This document shows positions 26,038-34,210 of a DNA stretch of 64,000 bases, piece after piece. The notes under the pieces are model-generated. The model was not told the DNA's origin and ran no database searches. It was given only the letters and a program-made list of their open reading frames with translations. The translations under genes were made by a program, and so were the position numbers. This stretch comes from Desertimonas flava. GTDB lineage: Bacteria > Actinomycetota > Acidimicrobiia > Acidimicrobiales > Ilumatobacteraceae. How positions within the stretch are numbered: the stretch's first letter is position 1; each line of letters opens with the position of its first letter. The stretch is taken from the NCBI RefSeq assembly GCF_003426815.1, contig NZ_QKYK01000001.1, positions 434,001 to 498,000 of the forward strand, in the 5' to 3' direction.

Positions 26038-27123
26038 TCAGAGCCGTTCGCCGGTGACCGCCGAGAAGAACAGCACCTCGTTCGGACGGGGCACGAGACG
26101 AAGACGCTCGCCCGGCTGCATGCGGACCCGCCGGTCGACGCGGACCACCAACTGTTCGGCGCGTGTCCGCCACGCGCCGCCCTCGCCCGGCGGCGTGGCA
26201 TAGACGAACGACTCGGCGCCGACCACCTCGACGAGCTCGACCGGCACCTCGATGGCGGACGGTTCGTCGTCGCCCACGACGTCCCACGACTCGGGGCGGA
26301 TGCCGATGACGACGGACTCGCTGTCGTTCGACGTCGGCACGTCGAGGCGCACGCCGTCGAACGCGGCCGCGCCGTTCGCCACCCCGACGGTCAACAGGTT
26401 CATCGCCGGGGCGCCGATGAACTCGGCGACGAACGTGTTGACGGGGTTGTCGTAGAGTGTCTCGGGATCGTCCACCTGCTGGAGCACGCCGTCCTTCAGC
26501 ACGGCGACGCGGTCGCCCATCGTCATCGCCTCCACCTGGTCATGGGTGACGTACACGGTGGTCACGCCCAGGCGGCGCTGGAGACTGGAGATCTGCGAAC
26601 GGGTGCTGACGCGGAGCTTGGCGTCGAGGTTGGACAATGGCTCGTCCATGCAGAACACCTTGGGTCGGCGCACGATCGCCCGGCCCATCGCCACGCGCTG
26701 GCGTTGCCCACCAGAGAGCTTGCCCGGCTTGCGACCGAGCAGGTCCTCGAGCTCGAGCATGCGCGCCGCCTCGAGGACCCGCTCCCTGGTCTCGGCCTTC
26801 GACACCCGTGCGTTGCGCAGGGCGAAGCCCATGTTCTCGGCCACTGTCATGTTCGGATAGAGCGCGTAGCTCTGGAACACCATGGCGACGTCACGCGCCC
26901 TCGGAGAGGCGCGCGTGACGTCGGTGCCGTCGATCAGGATCCGGCCCTTCTCCACCGCCTCGAGACCGGCGAGCATTCGCAAGCTGGTCGACTTCCCGCA
27001 GCCCGACGGGCCGACCAGGACGAGGAACTCCCCGTCGCCGATGTCGAGGTTCAGATCATCGACGGCGGGGCGCTCAGTGCCGGGATAGCGGTGGGTGACT
27101 CCGGTGTAGACGACGGTCGCCAT
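26038..27123 (-). CDS. ABC importer ATP-binding protein (MalK/UgpC type)
   Basis: 361 aa. Walker A LVGPSGCGKST, Q-loop MVFQSYALYPNM, signature KLSGGQRQRVAMGRAI, Walker B VFCMDEPLSNLDAKLR, switch His VTHDQVEAMTMGD, then the C-terminal TOBE regulatory barrel (EFIGAPAMNLL, VVIGIRPESWDV). This is the energy subunit of the adjacent sugar/glycerol-phosphate-type importer, last gene of the operon (solute-binding protein 31 nt upstream). The open frame further upstream overlaps the binding-protein gene and is rejected. Confidence 0.93.
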   Translation of the reverse strand: MATVVYTGVTHRYPGTERPAVDDLNLDIGDGEFLVLVGPSGCGKSTSLRMLAGLEAVEKGRILIDGTDVTRASPRARDVAMVFQSYALYPNMTVAENMGFALRNARVSKAETRERVLEAARMLELEDLLGRKPGKLSGGQRQRVAMGRAIVRRPKVFCMDEPLSNLDAKLRVSTRSQISSLQRRLGVTTVYVTHDQVEAMTMGDRVAVLKDGVLQQVDDPETLYDNPVNTFVAEFIGAPAMNLLTVGVANGAAAFDGVRLDVPTSNDSESVVIGIRPESWDVVGDDEPSAIEVPVELVEVVGAESFVYATPPGEGGAWRTRAEQLVVRVDRRVRMQPGERLRLVPRPNEVLFFSAVTGERL

Positions 27124-27154
27124 GTGTGAGAGACGGTGGGATCGTCGGCCGAGC

Positions 27155-28504
27155 TCAGGACGGGAGCTTCGGCGTGATGTCGCGGTCGAGGATCGTCTGC
27201 AGCTGGCTCTGGATGTCCTCGAGCGTCGTCGCCACATCCGCCCCCTGGAGGCCGATCTCCTCGAACTTGGCGCCGATGATCTGATCGGCGCCGGGGATGA
27301 ACACCCGGGCGTAGTCCTGGGACTGCGTGTTGGCGAGCTGGTCGATCGCCGTCCTCGCCCGCGGGTTGGCATCGAGGAACTCGACCTCGGCGGGATCCTC
27401 GACCGCCGACTTCCGCACCGGCATGTAGCCCGTGTTCTGCGTGAAGTACGCCGTGTTGGCCGGGTTGGTGACGAAGTCGATGAAGCGCAGGGCGTTGAGC
27501 TTGCGATCGTCGTCGATCCCCGAGGGGATGGCCAGACCGGCACCGCCCGTGCAGCAGCCGATCTCGCCGTTGGGGCCCTGCGGAAGGGGCGCCGTGTTGA
27601 ACTCGAAGATCGCGTTGTCGGTGATGCCCTTGAGGTCACCGGTCGAGGCGATGACCGAGCCGTAGAACCCGGTGCTGAACTCGTTGGCGAGCTCGTTGGC
27701 GACGGTCGCCACCTTGGCGGAGTTGATCATGTCGCTCAGCCACTGGGCCGCGGCGATGGTCTCCTCGCTCGTGAAGTTGAGCGTCCACTCCTCCGAGTAG
27801 CTGCCCCCCTTGGTCCAGTTCGGACCCTGGAACGTCCAACCGAGGTAGCTCGCCCCGTTGCCCCAACCGTGGGCGTAGTTGCCGTCGCCGACCACGGCCT
27901 GGATCTCCGGCGCCCACTCGTCCCACTCGTCCCAGGTGGCCGGCCCGCGGTCCTCGAGGCCGACCTCCGCCCACAGATCCTGGTTGTAGTAGAAGAGCGG
28001 CGTCGAGCGGGCGTACGGCAGGGCGAAGTGCTGCTCGTTGAAGAGGTAGTCGGCGAGCAGGGCGTCCACGTAGTCGGACGTGTCCACCGAGGCCTCGGCG
28101 AAGAGGTCGTCGAGCGGGGTGATCGCGCCCAGCAGGGCGAAGTTGAACCACCACACGTCGGACAGGACGACGACGTCGGGCAGGTCGCCGCCGGACAGCG
28201 CGGCGTTGAACTTCTGCGCCACCTCCTCGTAGTTGGCGCCACCGTCGACGAGGTTGACCTTGACGTCGGGGTTCTCGGCCTCGAAGCGTGAGATCAGTTC
28301 CTTCTCGACGTCGATCGAGCCACCCGGGTGGTTCGACCAGAAGCTGATCTCCCCGGTCGCCGATGACGTGCGTCGGCGCGGCGCGGCGCCGGTCGACGCG
28401 GCGCGGCCGCCGGCGAGCACGGAACTGCCCGGCGTCCACAGCGCGGCACCGGCGGCGAGTGCGCCGGAGTAGCCGAGGAAGTTGCGGCGATTGATCCTGG
28501 ACAT
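27155..28504 (-). CDS. ABC importer extracellular solute-binding protein
   Basis: 449 aa, type 1 solute-binding protein related to UgpB/MalE. The N-terminus RINRRNFLGYSGALAAGAA carries a twin-arginine motif (RRNFLG), so Tat export is likely. Mature signatures: GEISFWSNHPGG, LISRFEAENPDVKVNLVDGG, DLPDVVVLSDVWWFNFALLGAITPLDDL, LPYARSTPLFYYNQDLW, and NALRFIDFVTNPANTAYFTQNTGYMPVR. Paired Cys in IGCCTGG. A tight SD (AGGAG) precedes the ATG. Substrate probably a sugar or glycerol-3-phosphate derivative; the family alone cannot decide. Confidence 0.92.
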   Translation of the reverse strand: MSRINRRNFLGYSGALAAGAALWTPGSSVLAGGRAASTGAAPRRRTSSATGEISFWSNHPGGSIDVEKELISRFEAENPDVKVNLVDGGANYEEVAQKFNAALSGGDLPDVVVLSDVWWFNFALLGAITPLDDLFAEASVDTSDYVDALLADYLFNEQHFALPYARSTPLFYYNQDLWAEVGLEDRGPATWDEWDEWAPEIQAVVGDGNYAHGWGNGASYLGWTFQGPNWTKGGSYSEEWTLNFTSEETIAAAQWLSDMINSAKVATVANELANEFSTGFYGSVIASTGDLKGITDNAIFEFNTAPLPQGPNGEIGCCTGGAGLAIPSGIDDDRKLNALRFIDFVTNPANTAYFTQNTGYMPVRKSAVEDPAEVEFLDANPRARTAIDQLANTQSQDYARVFIPGADQIIGAKFEEIGLQGADVATTLEDIQSQLQTILDRDITPKLPS

Positions 28505-28583
28505 GGTGATGAATCTCCTGAATTGGTTGAACGGGAACGGATGGGAGAACGCGGCAATCAGCCCTTGGCGACGTGGATGGCGG

Positions 28584-29459
28584 TCACCCCTTGACCGCTC
28601 CGGACGTGAGGCCCTTGATCATGTTTCGCTGCAGGACGAGGAAGATGACGAGCATCGGGATCATGGCGAGCAGCACCACCGCCATGACCGGACCCCAGTT
28701 GGTGACGCCGTCGTTGTTCTGGAGGTAGGTGAGCGTGATGGGGATCGGCGCCACCTCGTCGCCGTCGCTCATCACGTAGGGCCAGACGTACTCGTTCCAC
28801 GCGTCGACCACGGCGATGACGCCGAACGCCACCATCGTCGGTCCCGACATCGGCAGGACCACGCGGAACAGCAGGCGGAACGGGCCGGCGCCGTCCATGC
28901 GGGCGGCCTCGATCACCTCCGTCGGCAAGGACAGGAAGTGGTTGCGCATGAGGAACGTGCCGAAGGCGACGCCGGCGAGCGGCACGATGATGCCGGGGAA
29001 CGTGTTGCGCCAGTTCCACTCCGACACGAGCACGTAGTTGGAGATCAGCGTGATCTGGTTGGGCACCATCAGCGCGGCGATGATCGTGAGGAAGACGAAC
29101 GTCTTGCCTGGGAAGCGCAGGAACACCAGGCCGAAAGCGGCGAGCGTGCCGAGCACGAACTTGGCGCCGGCAACGGAGAAGGTGATGATCGCCGAGTTGC
29201 GCAGGGCCCGCCAGAACGGCACACGGCTGGTGCCCTCGGAGAAGTTGCTCGGGTTCCACCGCGGCGGCCACCACGTGGTGGGACGGCTGTAGATGTCGCC
29301 CTTCTCCTTGAACGCCGTGAAGAACACCCACACGAGCGGCAACGAGATGAGCAGGATCACCAGCGCCATGGCGACGTACCCGAACGCCCTCGCCATGCGG
29401 CGCTGCTGGACGGCATCCATCTCCCTCATCGGGCGTCCGCCCGATCCGTGCTGCTTCAT
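28584..29459 (-). CDS. ABC importer permease (UgpE/MalG type)
   Basis: About 291 aa with six TM helices and the EAA loop EAARMDGAGPFRLLFRVVLPMSGP that docks onto the ATPase. Start is uncertain because a 30-bp tandem repeat at the gene junction creates in-frame ATGs at 29495, 29459 and 29429; none has a good SD. 29459 is the first that does not overlap the upstream gene. Second permease of the operon, paired with 29485-30414. Confidence 0.9.
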   Translation of the reverse strand: MKQHGSGGRPMREMDAVQQRRMARAFGYVAMALVILLISLPLVWVFFTAFKEKGDIYSRPTTWWPPRWNPSNFSEGTSRVPFWRALRNSAIITFSVAGAKFVLGTLAAFGLVFLRFPGKTFVFLTIIAALMVPNQITLISNYVLVSEWNWRNTFPGIIVPLAGVAFGTFLMRNHFLSLPTEVIEAARMDGAGPFRLLFRVVLPMSGPTMVAFGVIAVVDAWNEYVWPYVMSDGDEVAPIPITLTYLQNNDGVTNWGPVMAVVLLAMIPMLVIFLVLQRNMIKGLTSGAVKG

Positions 29460-29509
29460 CGGGCATCCGCCCGATCCGTGCTGCTCATCGGGCATCCGCC
29501 CGATCCATG
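29427..29509 (-). repeat. Tandem ~30-bp repeat at the permease-permease junction
   Basis: Three copies of a unit containing GATCGGGCGGATGCCCGATG lie head to tail. The first encodes the last residues of the upstream permease (MDRADAR), the next two fall in the spacer/N-terminus of the downstream permease (HGSGGCPM, HGSGGRPM in its frame). Each unit ends in an ATG, multiplying start codons. Slippage at this site would change the N-terminal length by 10 residues. Confidence 0.75.
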
Positions 29510-30414
29510 ACCCTCACCTGGATCACGGTGATGATGAGCAGGGCGGCGAACATGATCGTCGCCACCGCCGAGCCGTATCCCGGGCGCAGGTTGCGGAACG
29601 ACTCGACGTACACCTGGTACACCATCGTCGTCGTGCCGTTCTGCAACGGCCCGCCGCGCGTCATCACGTTGATGAGGTCGAACACCTGGAGCGAGTTGAG
29701 GATCACGGTGATCGACAGGAAGAACGTGGTGGGCCGCAGCTGCGGCAGCAGGACGCGCCGGAACGTGCGCCACGGACTGGCGCCGTCGATCTGCGCCGCC
29801 TCCATCAGGTCGCGGCGGACCCCCTGCAGCGCCGCCAGATAGATGACGAACGTGTACCCGAGGTTCTTCCAGATGTAGGTCACCGTCACCATGAACAGTG
29901 CCCATTCCGGGTCCTGGTAGAAGTTCGGTGAGGTGACACCGACGCGACGCAGCAGGTCCTGGACGAAGCCGAAGCGGGGATCGAACACGAACTGGGCGGC
30001 GAGGCCGACGGCCGCGCCCGACAGGACGAACGGGGCGAAGATCACGGCACGGGCGAGGTTGCGGCCGCGCAGCTGCTGGTCGAGGAGCATCGCCAGGGCG
30101 AGGCCGAGCACCATCGAGCCGGCCACGGCGAACACGGTGAACGTGACCGTGTTGCGCACGACCTCCCAGCTGTCGTCCCGGTGCCACCACTCGCGATAGT
30201 TGCCGAACCCCCGCCAGACCCGCGACGGGCTGGCGAAGTTCCAGTCGTAGAAGGACAGGCGGATGTTGTCGATCAGTGGCCGGTGGACGAACAGGATGAG
30301 CAGCGCGAGGTTGGGCCCGACCAGCACGAAGAACAGCGCGTAGTCCCGCCACGGGTGGTTGCGAAGCTGCCGCCGACTCCCAGAGAACGGCAGCGTCCGG
30401 TCCGGAGCCGTCAC
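29485..30414 (-). CDS. ABC importer permease (UgpA/MalF type)
   Basis: About 309 aa, six TM helices, typical start RDYALFFVLVGPNLALLILFVHRPLIDNIRLSFYDW-like (first TM) and EAA loop EAAQIDGASPWRTFRRVLLPQLRP. GTG at 30414 is preferred; an ATG at 30498 is in frame but adds 28 residues unlike the family. First gene of the importer operon (permease-permease-SBP-ATPase). The short MalF P2 loop is absent, so it is closer to UgpA than MalF. Confidence 0.88.
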   Translation of the reverse strand: MTAPDRTLPFSGSRRQLRNHPWRDYALFFVLVGPNLALLILFVHRPLIDNIRLSFYDWNFASPSRVWRGFGNYREWWHRDDSWEVVRNTVTFTVFAVAGSMVLGLALAMLLDQQLRGRNLARAVIFAPFVLSGAAVGLAAQFVFDPRFGFVQDLLRRVGVTSPNFYQDPEWALFMVTVTYIWKNLGYTFVIYLAALQGVRRDLMEAAQIDGASPWRTFRRVLLPQLRPTTFFLSITVILNSLQVFDLINVMTRGGPLQNGTTTMVYQVYVESFRNLRPGYGSAVATIMFAALLIITVIQVRVMDRADAR

Positions 30415-30614
30415 GGCGGGCGACCTTACTCCGGCAAAAATGACCCCCGGACCGACCGCATCGGAATGCTCTGCGAACCCCGAGTGAACGGGAACCATCG
30501 CGGTTCGGCGAGCGTCCTATGGTCCTTTCCGTTCCGACACTCCACGCCCGCCGTCCAAGCTCAATTCAGTACCGATCCACCACAGCGATCCACCAACAAC
30601 AGCAAGGAATCCCC

Positions 30615-31439
30615 ATGCACCGCCTGTCGAAGAAGACCGTTGCCGCTCTCGCCGTCGCCGCCTCGGCGGGCGTCGTCGGCCTCACCGGCGCCGCCACGGC
30701 CTCGGCCTCAACGCCCGTCGATCCCCCCGCCGACACCACCGCCGGCACCGCCGCCGACACCGCCGCACCGGTCGTCCCGCCGGCCGACACGACGGTGCTG
30801 CCGGTCGAACCGGGGGCCCCGGCTTCCGGCACGATCACCGTGTCGGGCACCGGATCGGTCACCGTCGATCCGGACACCGCGGTGGTCAACCTCGGGGTGC
30901 AGGTGACCGCCGAGACCGGCGAGGCGGCGATGGAGCAGGTGTCCAGCGGCGTCACCGATCTCACCGCGGCCCTCGTCGCTGCAGGCATCGCCGAGGAGGA
31001 CATCCAGACCTCCGGGCTCAGCCTGTGGTCGACGTTCGGCGACGACGGCGCCACCGTCACCGGCTACCAGGCGTCCATCAACGTCGACGTCACGGTCCGC
31101 GACATCGACGCCGTCGGCTCCGCCATCGACACCGCCCAACAGGCCGCCGGTCCCGGCTTCACCGTCGGCGGTGTGACGTTCTCGTTCGCCGATCCCGAGA
31201 CCGTGCTCGAGGAGGCCCGGGTCGAGGCCTTCGCCAACGCCCAGACGATCGCCGGGCAGTACGCCGCGGCGGCCGGCGTGAATCTCGGCTCGGTGGAGTC
31301 GATCGTCGACACGCCGCTCGGCATCCCGGTCAACTTCGGCCGGGTCGGGGCGATGGAGGACGCCGCCGCCGGCGTGCCGATCTCGCCCGGCACCCTGGAC
31401 CTCCAGGTCCAGGTCACCGTCACGTTCACCATCGCCTGA
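30615..31439 (+). CDS. Secreted SIMPL (DUF541) domain protein
   Basis: 274 aa. Signal peptide to ~residue 32 (AALAVAASAGVVGLTGAATASA), a Thr/Pro/Ala-rich linker, then the SIMPL domain from ~73 (TITVSGTGSVTVDPDTAVVNLGVQ, LVAAGIAEEDIQTSGLSLWSTFG, VTGYQASINVDVTVRDIDAVG, ARVEAFANAQTIAGQYAAAAG). SIMPL/BP26 proteins are envelope proteins of loosely defined function; some form channels or oligomeric shells. AAGGAA precedes the ATG at 30615. Monocistronic, followed by a hairpin terminator. Confidence 0.9.
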   Translation: MHRLSKKTVAALAVAASAGVVGLTGAATASASTPVDPPADTTAGTAADTAAPVVPPADTTVLPVEPGAPASGTITVSGTGSVTVDPDTAVVNLGVQVTAETGEAAMEQVSSGVTDLTAALVAAGIAEEDIQTSGLSLWSTFGDDGATVTGYQASINVDVTVRDIDAVGSAIDTAQQAAGPGFTVGGVTFSFADPETVLEEARVEAFANAQTIAGQYAAAAGVNLGSVESIVDTPLGIPVNFGRVGAMEDAAAGVPISPGTLDLQVQVTVTFTIA

Positions 31440-31461
31440 CCAAGCCACGATTCTCAGCCGT

Positions 31462-31487
31462 CTGTGGTTGCACGAATGCAACCACAG
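31462..31487 (+). terminator. Hairpin terminator after the SIMPL gene
   Basis: CTGTGGTTGC (31462-31471), loop ACGAAT, GCAACCACAG (31478-31487): a perfect 10-bp stem 22 nt after the stop. No U-tract follows. Confidence 0.65.
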
Positions 31488-31581
31488 CAGCACAGGAAGC
31501 GGTGACGCAGGTCGTGGACGCCGCCGGGTGGCGTCTGCGGCCTGCGTTCCGGAAGGGTCCGGCGAGTAGTTTCGATCGGCG

Positions 31582-33138
31582 ATGACCGCGAACCCGATGC
31601 AGGACAAGATCGACGACCTGCGCCGCCGCCGCGAGGAGGCGTACCACGCCGGCTCGCCCCGTGCCGTCGAGCGCCAGCACAGCAAGGGCAAGATGCTCGC
31701 CCGCGAGCGGATCGACTATCTCCTTGATCCTGGATCTTTCAATGAGCTCGACCTGCTCGCCCGCCACCGTGCTCATGCGGCGGGGCTCGAGGAGCGGCCC
31801 TACACCGACGGTGTGATCACCGGCTGGGGCACCGTGGACGGACGTAAGGTCTTCGTCTTCTCCCAGGACTTCACGGTGTACGGCGGTGCCCTCGGCGAGG
31901 TGTTCGCCGAGAAGATCCACAAGCTGATGGACCTCGCCCTCAAGGTCGGAGCCCCGGTCGTGGGTCTCAACGATGGCGCCGGCGCCCGCATCCAAGAGGG
32001 TGTCGTGTCGCTCGCCAGCTACGGCGGCATCTTCTACCGCAACGTCCTGTCGTCGGGCGTCGTGCCGCAGATCTCGGTGATCCTCGGCCCGTGCGCCGGC
32101 GGCGCCGTGTACTCGCCGGCGATGACCGACTTCATCTTCATGGTGCGCGAGACGTCGCACATGTTCATCACCGGCCCCGACGTGGTGAAGACGGTGACCG
32201 GCGAGGACGTCACGCTCGAGGAGTTGGGCGGCGCGATGAGCCACGCCTCGAAGTCGGGCGTGGCCACGTTCGTGTCGGCCGACGAGAAGGCCTGCCTCGA
32301 CGATGTGCGCTTCCTGCTCGGCTTCCTGCCTCAGAACAACATGGAGGAGCCGCCGGAGCTGGACTCGGGCGACGACCCCGACCGGCTCTGCCCCGAGCTC
32401 ACCGACCTGCTGCCGGCCAGCCCGAACATGCCCTACGACATGCACAAGGTGATCTCGGCCGTGGTCGACGACGGCGAGTTCTTCGAGTACTTCCCGCACT
32501 GGGCGCGCTCGATCCTCTGCGGCTTCGCCCGCATCGACGGGCGCACGGTCGGCATCGTCGGTAACCAGCCGATGGTGCTCGCCGGCGTGCTCGACATCGA
32601 GTCCTCCGAGAAGGCCGCCCGGTTCGTCCGCTCGTGCGACGCCTTCAACATCCCGCTCGTCACGTTCGTCGACGTGCCCGGCTTCCTGCCCGGTGTCGAC
32701 CAGGAGTACGGCGGCATCATCCGGCACGGCGCCAAGCTGCTCTACGCCTACTGCGAAGCGACCGTGCCGCGCATCCAGGTCATCACCCGCAAGGCCTACG
32801 GCGGCGCGTACGTGGTGATGAACTCGAAGTCGATCGGCGCCGACCTGGCCTTCGCCTGGCCGACCGCCGAGCTGGCCGTCATGGGCCCGCAGGGTGCCGT
32901 GGAGATCGTCTACCGCCGCGAGCTGCAGCAGGCGGCCGACCCGGCCACCCGGCGGGCCGAGCTGATCGGCGAGTACACCGAGCGCTACGCCAACCCCTAC
33001 GCGGCGGCCGAACGCGGCATCGTCGACGACGTGATCGACCCCGCCGAGACCCGGCAGAAGATCGTCGCCGGCCTGCGCCTCCTGCGCACCAAGCGCGAGG
33101 AACTGCCCCGCCGCAAGCACGGCAACATGCCGTTGTAG
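31582..33138 (+). CDS. pccB: Acyl-CoA (propionyl-CoA) carboxylase beta subunit
   Basis: 518 aa carboxyltransferase of biotin-dependent acyl-CoA carboxylases. N half: [59 protein letters not shown] and oxyanion-hole [19 protein letters not shown] half: [39 protein letters not shown] and [17 protein letters not shown]. These fit PccB/AccD, most likely acting on propionyl-CoA, whose product feeds the methylmalonyl-CoA epimerase. The biotin-carrying alpha subunit is not in the window. TAGTTT lies 9 nt upstream of the ATG; no SD. Confidence 0.92.
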   Translation: MTANPMQDKIDDLRRRREEAYHAGSPRAVERQHSKGKMLARERIDYLLDPGSFNELDLLARHRAHAAGLEERPYTDGVITGWGTVDGRKVFVFSQDFTVYGGALGEVFAEKIHKLMDLALKVGAPVVGLNDGAGARIQEGVVSLASYGGIFYRNVLSSGVVPQISVILGPCAGGAVYSPAMTDFIFMVRETSHMFITGPDVVKTVTGEDVTLEELGGAMSHASKSGVATFVSADEKACLDDVRFLLGFLPQNNMEEPPELDSGDDPDRLCPELTDLLPASPNMPYDMHKVISAVVDDGEFFEYFPHWARSILCGFARIDGRTVGIVGNQPMVLAGVLDIESSEKAARFVRSCDAFNIPLVTFVDVPGFLPGVDQEYGGIIRHGAKLLYAYCEATVPRIQVITRKAYGGAYVVMNSKSIGADLAFAWPTAELAVMGPQGAVEIVYRRELQQAADPATRRAELIGEYTERYANPYAAAERGIVDDVIDPAETRQKIVAGLRLLRTKREELPRRKHGNMPL

Positions 33139-33140
33139 TC

Positions 33141-33281
33141 GTCCTCGGCTCGCTTCGCTTCGCTCGCTCGCCTGCGGCGAGTTGATCTGTGGCCCCCGGC
33201 GCCCGGCAAAGCCCGGGCGCCGGGGGCGCTGAAGAGTTGCTGTGGCGTCATCTCGACTCTCGGCCCTCTCGGGGCGTTCCA
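33141..33281 (+). repeat. Stop-adjacent hairpin repeat, copy B
   Basis: Starts right after the pccB stop with TCGCTTCGCTTCGCTCGC-type sequence. It contains a perfect 14-bp GC hairpin (33193-33206 / 33213-33226, loop CAAAGC) and then GCTGAAGAG and ACTCTCGGCCCTCTCGGGG, as in copy A after thiolase (15540-15735). The hairpin is a likely transcription terminator. Confidence 0.75.
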
Positions 33282-33422
33282 TCCCCACTGCCCTCCTCGC
33301 GCTCGCGTTGATCGGCTCGCGCCGGCTCTATCCCCACTGCCCTCCTCGCGCTCGCGTTGACCGGCTCGCGCCGGCTCTATCCCCACTGCCCTCCTCGCGC
33401 TCGCGTTGATCGGCTCGCGCCG
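33282..33422 (+). repeat. 49-bp tandem repeat, three copies
   Basis: Units start at 33282, 33331 and 33380 with TCCCCACTGCCCTCCTCGCG and run to GGCTCGCGCCGGCTCTA; they are almost identical (one T/C difference), the third ending early at ~33422. The first unit grows out of the conserved end of the stop-adjacent repeat, so the tandem likely arose by expansion of its 3' edge. A minisatellite, not a CRISPR: no spacers. Confidence 0.85.
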
Positions 33423-33424
33423 TG

Positions 33425-33643
33425 TCAGCGGTGGTTGCGGGGGTGATCCCGGGACATGCGCTCGTTGCCGCGGCGGTAGTTGCCCGTCCAGCGGGCCATC
33501 ACCTCCTGCGGGTCGGCATCGACATCGTCGAGGAACTCGGCCGCCCGCCGGCCACGCAGCGTCGTCGCGTGACGTCCGTGGTGGGTGATGACGATCGTGC
33601 CGTCACCGCGCCGCTGGTACTCGAACCCGTTCGGCGGAGGCAT
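33425..33643 (-). CDS. Small conserved hypothetical protein
   Basis: 72 aa. Core FEYQRRGDGTIVITHHGRHA, TTLRGRRAAEFLDDVD resembles a small beta-alpha protein seen in many actinobacteria without assigned function. GGAGG 3-4 nt before the ATG supports expression. The Arg/His-rich C-terminus (RMSRDHPRNHR) may bind nucleic acid, by inference only. Confidence 0.7.
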   Translation of the reverse strand: MPPPNGFEYQRRGDGTIVITHHGRHATTLRGRRAAEFLDDVDADPQEVMARWTGNYRRGNERMSRDHPRNHR

Positions 33644-33702
33644 GGACCTCCATGCTGTCGCAGGAGCCCCGATCGGTCACGGTCGCGTTTCGACCGGCGG
33701 TG

Positions 33703-34104
33703 TCAGGCGACAGCTGTGCCCTCCAACTCGACCAGCAGGTCGGGCACCGCGAGGCGACCGACACCCAGCATCGTGGTGGTCGGAGCCACCCCGGCCGCGC
33801 CCAGCCGGGCGGCCAGCACGCCGTAGTGCGGGATGAGCCCGTCGACGTCGGTGGTGTACACGTTGAGACGCACGAGGTTCGCCAAGCACATTCCCGCCTC
33901 GCCGAGAACCGCCTCGAGGTTGTCGATGCTCAGCGCCAGCTGCGCCGCGAGGTCGCCGCCGTGCATCGGCCGGCCGTCGCCGCTCATCGCCGCCTGCCCC
34001 GAGCAGTACAGCGTCCGGGTCGGCCCGGACACGATCTCGCCCTGGTTGTAGCCCAGCTCGACCGACCACGCCCACGGATTGACCGCCGTTCGTTCCACTG
34101 TCAC
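33703..34104 (-). CDS. RidA/YjgF/YER057c family protein
   Basis: 133 aa trimeric chorismate-mutase-like fold: YNQGEIVSGPTRTLYCSGQAA, DLAAQLALSIDNLEAVLGEAG, NLVRLNVYTTDVDGL, LLVELEGTAVA. The family's catalytic Arg normally found in a PARS/PART segment is replaced by APTTTM, so enamine/imine deaminase activity of RidA type is doubtful; some Rid subgroups lack it. GTG at 34104 is preferred, with GGAG 5 nt upstream. Divergent from the WYL regulator, which is the likely controller. Confidence 0.85.
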   Translation of the reverse strand: MTVERTAVNPWAWSVELGYNQGEIVSGPTRTLYCSGQAAMSGDGRPMHGGDLAAQLALSIDNLEAVLGEAGMCLANLVRLNVYTTDVDGLIPHYGVLAARLGAAGVAPTTTMLGVGRLAVPDLLVELEGTAVA

Positions 34105-34171
34105 ATCGTCTCCATTCGCTTCGTCGGCGCCATCGGTGACGTCGACACACGTGAGCGTCTCAACCAATACA

Positions 34172-34186
34172 CGACATCTTGTGTCG
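34172..34186. promoter_or_regulatory. Possible operator between ridA-like and WYL genes
   Basis: CGACA - 5 nt - TGTCG, a short inverted repeat within the 106-bp divergent region, 25 bp before the WYL-regulator ATG. Candidate site for the regulator; arms are short. Confidence 0.35.
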
Positions 34187-34210
34187 CATATCTCTGGCAT
34201 CGTTGACGAC

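Noticed and set aside
31426-33288. Long minus-strand frame (620 codons) opposite pccB
   Set aside because: Shadow of a GC-rich gene: His/Arg/Val-rich, no family, no start signal, while the plus strand encodes a full carboxylase subunit.
33282-33422. Possible CRISPR from 49-bp units
   Set aside because: The units abut without unique spacers; it is a simple tandem repeat.
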